Under the pieces are notes generated by a model, which ran no database searches, was not told the origin of the DNA, and worked only from the letters and a program-made list of their open reading frames with translations. Shown here in pieces: positions 34,126 through 42,707 of a DNA stretch of 64,000 nucleotides; positions within the stretch are counted from its first letter, which is position 1; every line of letters starts with the position of its first letter. A program made the translations under genes and the position numbers. The DNA is from Poriferisodalis sp965208555 (lineage in GTDB: Bacteria; Actinomycetota; Acidimicrobiia; Acidimicrobiales; Poriferisodalaceae): assembly GCF_965208555.1 (NCBI RefSeq), contig NZ_OZ242342.1, positions 1,860,001 through 1,924,000 on the forward strand, written 5' to 3'.

Positions 34126-34608
34126 TCAGCCGGCGAGCCGCAATTCCACCTGGTGGCGGGCCTCGTCCTCGGTGACGTCCATGCTGATGGACAGCTCCGA
34201 GACGAGAATCTGCCGGGACTTCTCCAGCATCGATTTCTCGCCGGCCGACAGACCCTTGGCGTTCTCACGCAGCGCGAGATTCCGGACGACCTCGGCGACT
34301 TGGTAGATGTCGCCGGACTTCAGCTTCTCCTGGTGGTTCTTGAAGCGGCGGCTCCAGTTGGCCGGTTCGCGGACGTCTTTCTTCGCGAGCAGCTCGAAGA
34401 GGTCTTCGACGTCGTCGGTGTCGATCGGCGGCCGCATGCCGACTTCATCGACCATGTCGGCGGGGACCTTCACGGTCAAATCGCCGTGCGCGGTCTTGAG
34501 CACCAAGTACTCGCGGGATTCGCCGAACTCGTTTCGCTGCTCCCGGGCCATGATCTCCGCTGCACCGTGGTGCGGGTAGATCACACGGTCGCCAAGCTCA
34601 AACTTCAT
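34126..34608 (-). CDS. carD: CarD-family RNA polymerase-binding regulator
   Basis: A 160-residue CarD protein. The N-terminal RNA-polymerase-interacting domain reads FELGDRVIYPHHGAAEI. The C-terminal helical DNA-binding domain includes ANWSRRFKNHQEKLKSGD and LSAGEKSMLEKSRQILVSEL. It stabilises open promoter complexes, particularly at rRNA promoters. ATG 34608 has AGGTGA upstream. Its position directly before murJ is not the usual one next to ispD. Confidence 0.95.
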   Translation of the reverse strand: MKFELGDRVIYPHHGAAEIMAREQRNEFGESREYLVLKTAHGDLTVKVPADMVDEVGMRPPIDTDDVEDLFELLAKKDVREPANWSRRFKNHQEKLKSGDIYQVAEVVRNLALRENAKGLSAGEKSMLEKSRQILVSELSISMDVTEDEARHQVELRLAG

Positions 34609-34704
34609 CGTCACCTGTCTTCCGAGCACGGGTCGGTCCCCGCCCGTGCCGAACAGCCAAGAGGATGCCAGAAACTCCCAGTGCTCCCACCGGGGCTCAG
34701 CCGC

Positions 34705-35109
34705 TCAGCTGGCGCTGAGCGGGTATTTCCGGATCAGGTGATTCCAGCCGCACTCAGGACACACCTCGAGCTCGTAGGCCATGAAGTTGCCGTTGCGACG
34801 GGCGACGCGCTGGAGTTCTGCATCCGAGAGCACGCACTTGCCGCCGCTGCCCATGCGAGGGCCGAAGACGTAGCCGACGATGCGCAGATCGCCCTCAGGA
34901 CACAGCGGGCAGCGCCGGCCGAGCGGCGGGGCGGCGTTGCGAGCGGCTCGCAGCAGGTCGGGGTGGGCATCGCATGCCTCGGCGCGTGACACCACACCTG
35001 CTTCCACATCTGCAAGCAGTCGGCGGCGCTTGAGCCGGTAGTCGACCGAGCCGGGAACGGCCGGCGCGGGCTCGGGTGCGATGTAGGGCTGGAGCGCCAC
35101 GCGGCTCAC
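34705..35109 (-). CDS. DUF5318 zinc-ribbon-like protein
   Basis: A 134-residue protein with an N-terminal helical region VDYRLKRRRLLADVEAG and two cysteine pairs, CPLC and CPEC, the second in EVCPECGWNHLIRKY. This matches actinobacterial DUF5318 proteins such as Rv0049; the function is unknown. GTG at 35109 is preferred, with GTG at 35100 as an alternative. It starts one base after the CCA-adding enzyme gene. Confidence 0.8.
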   Translation of the reverse strand: MSRVALQPYIAPEPAPAVPGSVDYRLKRRRLLADVEAGVVSRAEACDAHPDLLRAARNAAPPLGRRCPLCPEGDLRIVGYVFGPRMGSGGKCVLSDAELQRVARRNGNFMAYELEVCPECGWNHLIRKYPLSAS

Positions 35110-35110
35110 G

Positions 35111-36508
35111 CTAGTGCGCGGGCTCAAATGCCCCCGGCCCCCCTTCCTCCGGAGGGGTGTCGCTCTTGGCTGCGGCCCACGCCACGAGCAGGTCGCGCGC
35201 CCGCTCGGCACTCAGCGGGCCATATTCGATCTGCTGGCTGCGCAGCCATGACAGGGCTTCGCCGACTGCCGGACCCGATCGCCCGAGCAGCTCCATGACG
35301 CGATGGCCGTCCACCGGCAATCGCCGAAGGCCGTCGCCCTCGTCTGCTCGAACGTCGGCCAGCAACGACGCGAGCGGCTCGCGGACCGCTCGGCCCCAAG
35401 CAGCAAGGACGGCGTGGGCAGCATCCAGCGCGGGTTCGTGATCGGCGATCAGTCTCCGGGCGAGCTTTCGCCAGGCGTCGGGGCCGATGTCGCCCGATGT
35501 TCCGGTGTCAGCAACAGCCGCATCCAGTGCCCGGACAGCCCGGAGAATCGCGGCGGCGCCACGGGTCGTAGCGCTGCGGCAGCGCAGCGCAGACAGGCAG
35601 CGCGCGGCGGCCGTCTCGTCGCAGACAGGTCCCAGCAGGATGGCCCAACGCAGGGTGACCAGCTCGTCGAGACCGCTGGCGGCGTCCAGTGCTGCATCCA
35701 GCCCGGCAGCCGGCACTGGGGTCTCGGCGTTCTGCCATGGCGGCAGGAGATCTCCCAGCAGGCCTGTGTCATGCAGGAAATCGATGCCGGCGCAGGGTTG
35801 AGGCAGCTCGAGCAGCTTGGTGAGCTCAGCTTCGATGCGTTCGCGCGACACGATGGACAGCCGGGGGCGTGAACTGCGCACCGCGGCGACCAGCTCGGGC
35901 GTCGCAGTGAGCGAGAGCTGCGCGCTGAATCGAGCGGCTCGCAGCATGCGCAAGGGGTCGTCGGCGAACAGGCTCTCCGGCGCCGATGGCGTGCGCAGCA
36001 CGCCGTTCGTCAGGTCTGTCAAGCCGCCGAATGGATCGAGCAGTGCCCAGCCGGGAAGCTCGACGGCCATGGCATTGACGGTGAAGTCGCGCCGGCTCAG
36101 ATCGATCGCGACATCGTCGGAATAGCGCACGTGCGGCTTGCGAGAGCCGCTGTCGTAGGACTCGGCTCGATGGGTGGTGATCTCCACCGTGGTGTCGCCT
36201 CGGCGTGCCCCGATGGTGCCGAAGCGTTTCCCCTGATCCCAGACGGTCTCGGCCCAACCGGTCACGAGCCCTGCGATCTGGTCCGGCCGGGCGTCAGTCG
36301 TGATGTCGATGTCGCCGGTCAGACCTTGGCCGAGCAGCGCATCGCGAACGAGCCCGCCGACGAGAAAGAACCGATGTCCCGCATCGGCGAATGCCTCGGC
36401 GAGCAGCCCGATTCGCTTGCCGAGCTCTCGCCGGTCATCGTCGCTCAGCACTGGCGTGCCGGGCCGGAGCCCGCGGGCCGGGGTCGATCCCTCTGGGCGT
36501 GGTCCCAC
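35111..36508 (-). CDS. cca: CCA tRNA nucleotidyltransferase
   Basis: A 465-residue nucleotidyltransferase that builds the tRNA 3' CCA, needed here because neither tRNA gene in the window encodes CCA. The class II motif is FFLVGGLVRDALLG, followed by DIDITTDARPDQI and the catalytic-domain motif RRDFTVNAMAVEL. The neck shows DPLRMLRAARFSAQL. GTG at 36508 is chosen; the frame stays open to 36802 but runs antisense into the next gene and lacks similarity. In Mycobacterium this gene also lies near murJ. Confidence 0.93.
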   Translation of the reverse strand: MGPRPEGSTPARGLRPGTPVLSDDDRRELGKRIGLLAEAFADAGHRFFLVGGLVRDALLGQGLTGDIDITTDARPDQIAGLVTGWAETVWDQGKRFGTIGARRGDTTVEITTHRAESYDSGSRKPHVRYSDDVAIDLSRRDFTVNAMAVELPGWALLDPFGGLTDLTNGVLRTPSAPESLFADDPLRMLRAARFSAQLSLTATPELVAAVRSSRPRLSIVSRERIEAELTKLLELPQPCAGIDFLHDTGLLGDLLPPWQNAETPVPAAGLDAALDAASGLDELVTLRWAILLGPVCDETAAARCLSALRCRSATTRGAAAILRAVRALDAAVADTGTSGDIGPDAWRKLARRLIADHEPALDAAHAVLAAWGRAVREPLASLLADVRADEGDGLRRLPVDGHRVMELLGRSGPAVGEALSWLRSQQIEYGPLSAERARDLLVAWAAAKSDTPPEEGGPGAFEPAH

Positions 36509-36604
36509 TGAATCGAGCGTACAAATCGGCCGGAGAGGCTGAGCCGATAGGCGAAACCGAGGCCCGAGCGGCCCGCCGGTTCGCAGCACCGGAGTTGAAG
36601 TAGT

Positions 36605-38281
36605 TTGGACCGGATGCCCGCTCGCCAGCGCTGGGCTCGATGGCTCCTGTGGCTTGCTCTGGCGTCGGCGGTTGCGGTAGGTGCCGGAAGCCGGCTGTTC
36701 GACAGCCTCCCCTCGCCGCCGCAGCACGTGTCGGTGGCGCCGAGCGTGCTGTATGACCGCTACGGGACCCCGATCGCTGAGATCGGCCCGAGCGTCCCGC
36801 ACGCGTCGCTGGGCCTTGAGGACATGGCGCCGGCTCTCGTCGACGCCATGGTTGCGGTGCTGGACCCGAGTTTCCTGGAGCGCGACGGCGTCAACGCCGG
36901 CACGTATTCAGCGGCGTTGCGGCACCTGTGGGGGCAGCCGGATGCGGCGCGCGACGGGATCATGCGCAGGTATCTCGGCACCGTTCACAACATCGACGAC
37001 GGATTGCTCAGCGAAGCCCGCCTGCTGTTGGCCGAGCTGCGGCTGGGGCGTCAGCTCAGCCGCCCGGAGATCCTCGAGCGCTTCGCGAACATCGTGTACC
37101 TGGGTCGTGGCGCCTATGGAGTTCACGCCGCCGCCGCCGCCTGGTACGGCGTGCCGGCGTCCGACCTCACCGTGACCCAAGCGGCGTATCTCGCGTCGCT
37201 TGTCGACGCTCCCGGCGGCGTCGACACCGCATCGGGTCCTGCCGACGACCGGTTCCGGACGGCCCGGGAAGGCCGAGACCGGGTGCTCGTGACCATGTAC
37301 GAGCACGGCTTGCTCACCTCCGACGAGTTGGCAACGGGGCGATCCCAACCGGTTCCCGCTGGTGTTCGCCCTGCGGTCGCTCTCGGTGTCGACGCCGCTG
37401 GTGCTGACGTCGTGGACGGCGGCGCCCTTGACGCCGCAGCGGGCGGGTTCGTGCGGATGCTCATCGCTGACATCGGCCTCACGCCCGCCGTGGGGCAGGC
37501 GTACGTCGAGCTGGTCGAGCGCTACGGCATTCATCGAGTGGTCACCGGCGGCCTGCAGGTCACGACCAGCCTGGACGTGCCGGCCCAGAGCGCCGCAGTG
37601 CAGGCCGTCCGCTCCCAGCTCGGCAGCACAGCCAACCCCGCCACGGGTGCCGAAGTCGCGGTGCTGGACCGCAGCGGCGATGTGCGCGTGCTGGTCAGTG
37701 CCACCGGCGCACCGGCAGCGAACGGCGAGCATGCCGAGTCCGGGTTGCAGCCACGGCCACTCGGCGATCTGCTCGGTCCAGCGGCAAGCACCCTGCTGCC
37801 GTGGGTCACAGGCGACAGTGCCGAAAACGCCGTCCCCGATGGCGTCGTCCCCCATGCTGCGGATGCGGCGCAGGTCGCAGCCGCGTTCAGCGTTGTCGCT
37901 GCCGGCGGGGAGAAACGCACCTCGCGGATCGTGCTCGAGGCGGCCGACCGGCCGCCGACGCGATCGTTGCCAGACCGCGACACGGACCGATGGCCGATGC
38001 ATCGCACCCCGGTCCCCGAGGCGGCGTCCATCGCCGAACTGCGCGCTGGCATGCATACGCTCACGCTTCCCTCCGGCGTGCCGGCGCTCACTCGCGCCGG
38101 GGTCTCGACCGGAACCGGCGACACGTGGTTCGCCGGATGGACGACCCACTACACCGCCGCGGTGCGGGTGACCTCGACACTGGCGCCGACCGGGACCGAC
38201 CCAGCCCAGATCGACACAGCGTCGCTGGCGAGCGAACTGTTCACGGCGGTGCTGGACTCGCTGCACTATCCGCCCTCATGA
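36605..38281 (+). CDS. degenerate class A penicillin-binding protein
   Basis: A 558-residue protein with an N-terminal membrane helix and a GT51 glycosyltransferase-like domain recognised by RFANIVYLGRGAYGVHAAAAAWYG. The catalytic glutamate region is AVLDPSF (84-90) instead of an ExxxF-type IEDRRF, and the GGSTITQQ motif is missing. The C-terminal transpeptidase-like domain has no SxxK, and KTGT is replaced by STGT in VSTGTGDTWFAGWT. Overall order of elements is kept. It is probably a non-catalytic scaffold or regulator of wall synthesis. It is divergent from cca. Confidence 0.75.
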   Translation: MDRMPARQRWARWLLWLALASAVAVGAGSRLFDSLPSPPQHVSVAPSVLYDRYGTPIAEIGPSVPHASLGLEDMAPALVDAMVAVLDPSFLERDGVNAGTYSAALRHLWGQPDAARDGIMRRYLGTVHNIDDGLLSEARLLLAELRLGRQLSRPEILERFANIVYLGRGAYGVHAAAAAWYGVPASDLTVTQAAYLASLVDAPGGVDTASGPADDRFRTAREGRDRVLVTMYEHGLLTSDELATGRSQPVPAGVRPAVALGVDAAGADVVDGGALDAAAGGFVRMLIADIGLTPAVGQAYVELVERYGIHRVVTGGLQVTTSLDVPAQSAAVQAVRSQLGSTANPATGAEVAVLDRSGDVRVLVSATGAPAANGEHAESGLQPRPLGDLLGPAASTLLPWVTGDSAENAVPDGVVPHAADAAQVAAAFSVVAAGGEKRTSRIVLEAADRPPTRSLPDRDTDRWPMHRTPVPEAASIAELRAGMHTLTLPSGVPALTRAGVSTGTGDTWFAGWTTHYTAAVRVTSTLAPTGTDPAQIDTASLASELFTAVLDSLHYPPS

Positions 38282-38506
38282 CACCGGTTCGCGACGGCGC
38301 GACAGAAAATCGGGGTGCGATCGACGAGCGCTGGGCCTAGCGTTGCGGGCGCACCGCGGGTATTCACGTACCCGTTCGGCCACAGGCGTCTGTGACGCTT
38401 GCCGCAAACCTGCTCATTGGGGCCGGGTTCGCATGGCCGGTGCAACAGCACATCCCTGCCCCGCACGGGGCCCCGCCCCGGCGGGTCCACAGGAGGTCGC
38501 CCCCAA
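38282..38506 (+). promoter_or_regulatory. rpsF leader region
   Basis: 225 bases without a gene upstream of rpsF. A GC-rich hairpin GCCCC-GCAC-GGGGC lies at 38458-38471, followed directly by a second inverted repeat CCCGCC...GGCGGG and then the AGGAGG at 38491-38496. In many bacteria the S6-S18 complex binds its own mRNA leader, so autoregulation is plausible. I did not find an unambiguous match to that leader fold. Confidence 0.35.
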
Positions 38507-38842
38507 TTGCGCGCGTACGAGCTGATGGTCATCTGCGACGGTGACCTGGAGAACGCTGAAGCCCGCAAGGCCATGGACGAGGTCCAAGGCCGCATCTCGG
38601 AGATCGGCGAGGTCGCCTCGTTCGATTTCTGGGGATTGCGCGATTTTGCGTACGAGATCAACCACAAGGCACGCGGGTACTACTCGGTGATCGAATTGCG
38701 GGCCGAGCCCGGAGCGATGGACCCAGTCGAGCGGTACCTGCGGATCGCGGACGACGTCGTCCGTCACAAGCTCATCCGACTCCCCGACGATGAAGCGCAA
38801 CGGCGCGGATTGCTCGACGAGGGGTCGACCAACAGCCACTAA
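38507..38842 (+). CDS. rpsF: 30S ribosomal protein S6
   Basis: A 111-residue S6 protein: RAYELMVICDGDLE at the N-terminus, FAYEINHKARGYYSVIEL in the centre and DDVVRHKLIRLPDDEA near the end. The start is TTG at 38507 with a full AGGAGG ten bases upstream; no ATG or GTG fits. S6 pairs with S18, encoded two genes downstream. Confidence 0.95.
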   Translation: MRAYELMVICDGDLENAEARKAMDEVQGRISEIGEVASFDFWGLRDFAYEINHKARGYYSVIELRAEPGAMDPVERYLRIADDVVRHKLIRLPDDEAQRRGLLDEGSTNSH

Positions 38843-38853
38843 GCGGAGGCGTC

Positions 38854-39318
38854 ATGGCTGACAACACCATCACCGTGGTGGGCAATCTCACCCGCGATCC
38901 CGAACTTCGATTCACCCAGACCGGCCGCGCTCGGGCAGTGCTCGGCGTTGCCGTCAACCGGCGGTGGATGAACCGCCAGACCAACGACTGGGAGGAGCAA
39001 GTCAGCTTCTTCAACGTCGTGTGCTGGGCCGAACTGGCCGAGAACGTCAGCGAATCGCTGGCCAAGGGCAACCGCGTCGTCGTGACCGGTCGGCTCGAGC
39101 AGCGCAGCTGGGAAACGCCGGACGGCGATCAGCGCAGCGTTGTGGAGATCGTCGCCGACGAGATTGCGCCATCGCTGCGCTGGGCGACCGCCGAGATCAC
39201 CCGAATCCCGAGAGGGCCAGCCGGCGATGCGGGCGGATCCCGCGAGCGCCGCGGCGGGGGCGGCTGGGAGACCGGCGACAGCGCACCGCAGCAGTCACCT
39301 GAGGAGGAACCCTTCTAA
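38854..39318 (+). CDS. ssb: single-stranded DNA-binding protein
   Basis: A 154-residue SSB. The OB fold runs from TITVVGNLTRDPELRFTQTG to about residue 110, with FFNVVCWAELAENV and GNRVVVTGRLEQRSW. A glycine/arginine-rich linker follows, and the acidic tip ends EEEPF, the peptide that recruits repair and replication partners. The stop overlaps the rpsR start by one base. Confidence 0.97.
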   Translation: MADNTITVVGNLTRDPELRFTQTGRARAVLGVAVNRRWMNRQTNDWEEQVSFFNVVCWAELAENVSESLAKGNRVVVTGRLEQRSWETPDGDQRSVVEIVADEIAPSLRWATAEITRIPRGPAGDAGGSRERRGGGGWETGDSAPQQSPEEEPF

Positions 39319-39764
39319 TGCCACCACGCAAGCGAACCGGTCGAGCACGCGCAAAAGACCTGCGAAGCCGTCCTCGCCGGCGCAAGGTCAGCCCGCTCAC
39401 CACGGCTGGGGTGTCCTACGTCGACTACAAGGATGTCGAGCTGCTCAGGTCATTTGTCTCCGAGCGAGCCAAGATCCGGGCCCAGCGCGTCTCGGGCAAC
39501 AATCGCCAGCAGCAGCGCGAGGTGGCTCGCGCGATCAAGACTGCCCGCGAGATGGCCTTGATCGAATATGCGCGCCGTCCGATGACGCAGCGTCGTGGCG
39601 ACAAGCGGCGCGGCCAGCGGCCGGGCGACGACCGCCGCCCACCCGCTGATCGAGCAGACGGCCCGCCCGGCGACGAGCGGGAACACCACGACGACGGGAT
39701 CGACGAGCATCTCGACGAGGTCGTTGTCGAAGCGCCTGCGGCGGTCGCGGGAGAACAGGCATGA
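39318..39764 (+). CDS. rpsR: 30S ribosomal protein S18 with long C-terminal extension
   Basis: 148 residues, against 70-90 usually. The S18 core is at about residues 20-95: VSYVDYKDVELLRSFVSERA, AQRVSGNNRQQQREVARAI and MALIEYARRP. The extra 55 residues are first basic (RRGDKRRGQRPGDDRRP), then strongly acidic, and end in an alanine-rich segment. The stop overlaps the rplI start. The extension looks genuine because the frame is continuous and the following gene is coupled to its end. Confidence 0.92.
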   Translation: MPPRKRTGRARAKDLRSRPRRRKVSPLTTAGVSYVDYKDVELLRSFVSERAKIRAQRVSGNNRQQQREVARAIKTAREMALIEYARRPMTQRRGDKRRGQRPGDDRRPPADRADGPPGDEREHHDDGIDEHLDEVVVEAPAAVAGEQA

Positions 39765-40210
39765 AGGTCGTGCTGCGCAGCGACGTCGACGGTGTCGGCA
39801 CCGCTGGATCCGTGATCGACGTCGCGGACGGGTTCGCCCGGAATCACCTGATACCGCGCGGCTTGGCCCTGCGAGCAACGGAGGGCACCGTCAGCCAGGC
39901 GGCGGCGATGTCCCGGGCGCGCGCCGCCCGTGATCTGCGCGAGCGCGATACCGCTGAACGCGTTGCCAAGGAACTGGTCGCGGACGGTGTCACGATCGCT
40001 GCGCGGGCGGGTTCGGGTTCGCACCTCTACGGATCAGTCACGACAGCGGAGATTGCTGCGGCGGTGACCGCCCGGACCGGTGCCGACGTCGATCGGCGCA
40101 AGCTGACGATCGAGGCGCCGATCCGGACCATCGGCACGCACGAGGTCTCGGCGCAGCTGCATCCCGACGTGGCTTTCACCTTCAGCGTCGAGGTTGTCGC
40201 GCTGAGCTAG
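39761..40210 (+). CDS. rplI: 50S ribosomal protein L9
   Basis: A 149-residue L9: the N-terminal domain MKVVLRSDVDGVGTAGSVID followed by GFARNHLIPRGLAL, a long helix, and the C-terminal domain with GSGSHLYGSVTTAEIA and TIGTHEVSAQLHPDV. The ATG overlaps the rpsR stop (ATGA). Confidence 0.96.
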   Translation: MKVVLRSDVDGVGTAGSVIDVADGFARNHLIPRGLALRATEGTVSQAAAMSRARAARDLRERDTAERVAKELVADGVTIAARAGSGSHLYGSVTTAEIAAAVTARTGADVDRRKLTIEAPIRTIGTHEVSAQLHPDVAFTFSVEVVALS

Positions 40211-40304
40211 TCGGCACCATGGGGACGGGCGCGAGCCTGGCTACGGCGGGTTGCGTGTCACACCCCTCGTTCACACTCGCATTGTGATCACATTGAGCGA
40301 CGCG

Positions 40305-40336
40305 GCGTGTGGACAACGGGAACGTTTTCCACACGC
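40305..40336. promoter_or_regulatory. inverted DnaA-box pair upstream of dnaB
   Basis: GCGTGTGGA (40305-40313) and TCCACACGC (40328-40336) form a perfect nine-base inverted repeat. The left arm contains a perfect DnaA box TGTGGACAA (40308-40316) and the right a one-mismatch box TTTTCCACA (40325-40333). They lie about 80 bases before the dnaB start, so DnaA may regulate dnaB or the region may be an auxiliary DnaA-binding cluster. Confidence 0.6.
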
Positions 40337-40414
40337 GAAGGGCGCGATTTCCACGCCAAATCCCCGCGTAGTCCTCATGTACCTCGCAGGGCCGGCGCGG
40401 CAAGGTATGCGGCG

Positions 40415-41779
40415 ATGAGTCTCGCCGAGCTGCCGACCGACGTCGCGCGCCGGGCCGGCGGTCGGGTGCCACCGCAGAACGTCGATGCTGAGGAATCGGT
40501 GCTCGGGGCCATGCTGCTCTCGAACGATGCCATCGGCGCCGCCGTCGAGCGTCTCGCTGCCGATCACTTCTATGTGCCGGCGAACGGCCTCGTGTTCGAG
40601 GCGATCGAGTCGCTCTATGTCTCCTCCGAGCCCGTCGACTGCCTGACGGTCGCCGATCAGCTCGAGCGATCCGGGAATCTCGCCGCTGCCGGCGGCCCCG
40701 AGCGCCTGCTGGCCCTCGAAGCAGCCACGCCGACGCTGACCCACGTCGACCGCTATGCGCGCATCGTGGAAGACACGGCGCTGCTGCGCCGCTTGATCGC
40801 TGTCTCATCGGAGATCTCCGAGCTGGCGCACAGCCGCCCCGACGACACCGCGGCGGCCATCGACCAGGCGGAATCCCTGGTGTTCAGCGTGGCCGAGCGC
40901 CGCATCGTCGACTCCACCCAGTCCCTGCACGACCTGCTCGACGAGAGCTTGGACCGGCTGGAAGAGCTGTACGAACGGGGCGATGCGTTCTCCGGTCTGG
41001 CGACCGGCTTCGCCTCGCTCGACCGCATCCTGGCGGGGATCCAGCCGTCGTCGCTGGTCGTCGTGGGCGCACGGCCCGCGATGGGCAAGACGTCGCTGGC
41101 GCTGACGATGGCCTCCAGCGTGGCCCTCGACTTGCAGCAGCCCGTGCTGCTCTTCTCGCTGGAGATGAACCATGCGGAGCTGACCGGCCGGCTGCTGGCC
41201 TCCGATGCGCGGGTCGATGCCACCCGGGTGCGGACGGGTCAGCTGCGCGCGGACGAGTGGAACAACATCACGCGCAGCGTGGGTCGCTTGGGCGACGCGC
41301 CGATGTGGATCGACGACAACCCGAACGTCACCGTCACCGAGATCCGCGCCAAGGCCCGGCGACTGCGCAGCCGGCTGGGCAGCCTGGGGCTTATCGTGGT
41401 CGACTACCTGCAGCTCATGAGCGGCCGCGCGAACGCCGAGAATCGCCAAGTGGAGATCGCAGAGATTTCACGCGGGCTCAAGATCCTGGCCCGCGAGCTG
41501 GAGACGCCGATCGTGGCGCTCTCGCAGTTGAGCCGGAATCTCGAGTCCCGCGGCGACAAGCGACCCATGCTGTCGGATCTGCGCGAATCGGGTTCCATCG
41601 AGCAGGACGCGGACATTGTCATGTTCATCTACCGCGACGAGATCTACAACGAGGACACCGCCGATCGAGGCATGGCGGAGATCATCGTCGCGAAGCACCG
41701 CAATGGGCCGACCGGCACCGCACGCCTGGCGTTCATGCCGCAGTACACGCTGTTCGCCGACATGGCGCACGAGAACTGA
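40415..41779 (+). CDS. dnaB: replicative DNA helicase DnaB
   Basis: A 454-residue hexameric helicase. The N-terminal domain reads PPQNVDAEESVLGAMLLSND. The RecA-like motor has Walker A VGARPAMGKTSLALTMA, GLIVVDYLQLMSG as Walker B, and SQLSRNLESRGDKRPMLSDL. ATG 40415 has AAGG upstream. There is no intein at the usual Walker A or C-terminal sites. Two DnaA boxes lie upstream. Confidence 0.96.
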   Translation: MSLAELPTDVARRAGGRVPPQNVDAEESVLGAMLLSNDAIGAAVERLAADHFYVPANGLVFEAIESLYVSSEPVDCLTVADQLERSGNLAAAGGPERLLALEAATPTLTHVDRYARIVEDTALLRRLIAVSSEISELAHSRPDDTAAAIDQAESLVFSVAERRIVDSTQSLHDLLDESLDRLEELYERGDAFSGLATGFASLDRILAGIQPSSLVVVGARPAMGKTSLALTMASSVALDLQQPVLLFSLEMNHAELTGRLLASDARVDATRVRTGQLRADEWNNITRSVGRLGDAPMWIDDNPNVTVTEIRAKARRLRSRLGSLGLIVVDYLQLMSGRANAENRQVEIAEISRGLKILARELETPIVALSQLSRNLESRGDKRPMLSDLRESGSIEQDADIVMFIYRDEIYNEDTADRGMAEIIVAKHRNGPTGTARLAFMPQYTLFADMAHEN

Positions 41780-41784
41780 GCGTC

Positions 41785-42021
41785 ATGTTGATGTCCGCGG
41801 CCAACGACGGAACGATGTTCCTCGGCGACGACCTCATCCCGTACCTGGTGTTGGCGCTGGGCGGAGCGTTGTTCGTGGGCAATCTGGCCGCCATGGTGCG
41901 CCCGCGGCAGGTCGGTGACGGCGGAAGAGCAGTGCGAGCGCCGGCGCGGCGGGCGGTGCCGCTCGCTCTTGTGGGACTTGTCGCAGCGGTCTGGGCGCTC
42001 GCGACACTGCTGGCGGGATGA
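41785..42021 (+). CDS. small two-helix membrane protein, unknown function
   Basis: A 78-residue frame five bases after dnaB. It has two hydrophobic segments, YLVLALGGALFVGNLAAMV and VPLALVGLVAAVWALATLLAG, joined by a basic loop. The ATG at 41785 is used; ATG 41791 and ATG 41815 are alternatives. I do not recognise a family, but small proteins of this form are common in actinobacterial genomes. Confidence 0.55.
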   Translation: MLMSAANDGTMFLGDDLIPYLVLALGGALFVGNLAAMVRPRQVGDGGRAVRAPARRAVPLALVGLVAAVWALATLLAG

Positions 42022-42025
42022 GGTG

Positions 42026-42096
42026 AGCGGGTGAGGGGAATCGAACCCCCGTTATCAGCTTGGGAAGCTGAAGTTCTGCCATTGAACTACACCCGC
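42026..42096 (-). tRNA. tRNA-Gly (CCC anticodon)
   Basis: On the minus strand the acceptor arms GCGGGTG and CACCCGC pair completely. The D arm carries AGTTCAATGGCAGAACT, the anticodon loop reads TTCCCAA (anticodon CCC) on a CAGC stem, and the T loop is TTCGATT. The discriminator is T and CCA is not encoded. It lies opposite to the flanking genes. Confidence 0.95.
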
Positions 42097-42125
42097 AAGC
42101 GAAGGCCAGAGCCTAGAGGAGGTGT

Positions 42126-42707
42126 GTGGTGATCCTGTCGGACCGGAGCATCCATGAAGCGCTCGAGAAGGGCCGCATCGTCATCGAGCCCTTGGGTGAT
42201 GCAGCCGTGCAACCCTCATCGGTGGACCTGCGGCTGGATGCCACCTTTCGGGTCTTCCGCAACCACACGCGCCAGGTCATCGACGTCGTCGAGGATCAGA
42301 CCGACCTGACCGAGGAGGTGGAGGTTGCCGCAGGCGACGCATTCATCCTGCACCCCGGCGAGTTCGCCTTGGGCTCGACGCTCGAACGGGTCGCCGTGCC
42401 CGACGACCTCGTCGGGCGCATCGAGGGCAAGTCGTCGTTGGGCCGTCTCGGCTTGCTCATCCACACGACTGCGGGATTCGTGGATCCCGGCTGGGACGGC
42501 TACTTGACCCTCGAGCTGTCCAACGTGGCCAACCTGCCGATCACGCTGTACCCGAGCATGAAGATCTGCCAGATCAGCTTCATGGAGATGACCACGCCGG
42601 CCGAGCACCCCTACGGCGCCGAACTGCTGGGATCCAAGTACCGGGGCCAGCGGGGCCCCACGCCCAGCCGCTACCACGAGAACTTCCGCTCCCGTCGCCT
42701 GCTGTGA
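42126..42707 (+). CDS. dcd: dCTP deaminase (dUMP-forming type)
   Basis: A 193-residue enzyme of the dCTP deaminase family, which supplies dUMP for thymidylate. The motif RIEGKSSLGRLGLLIHTTAGF and the C-terminal FMEMTTPAEHPYG and YRGQRGPTPSRY are clear. Actinobacterial members act as combined dCTP deaminase and dUTPase; the sequence fits that group. GAGGAGG precedes a GTG at 42126, with a GTG at 42129 as alternative. The stop overlaps the next start. Confidence 0.94.
   Translation: MVILSDRSIHEALEKGRIVIEPLGDAAVQPSSVDLRLDATFRVFRNHTRQVIDVVEDQTDLTEEVEVAAGDAFILHPGEFALGSTLERVAVPDDLVGRIEGKSSLGRLGLLIHTTAGFVDPGWDGYLTLELSNVANLPITLYPSMKICQISFMEMTTPAEHPYGAELLGSKYRGQRGPTPSRYHENFRSRRLL

Noticed and set aside
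36509..36802. N-terminal extension of the CCA-adding enzyme
   Set aside because: It runs antisense into the penicillin-binding-protein gene and lacks nucleotidyltransferase similarity. GTG 36508 gives a normal start.
40415..41779. Intein in dnaB
   Set aside because: The helicase is of normal length and continuous through the usual insertion sites.
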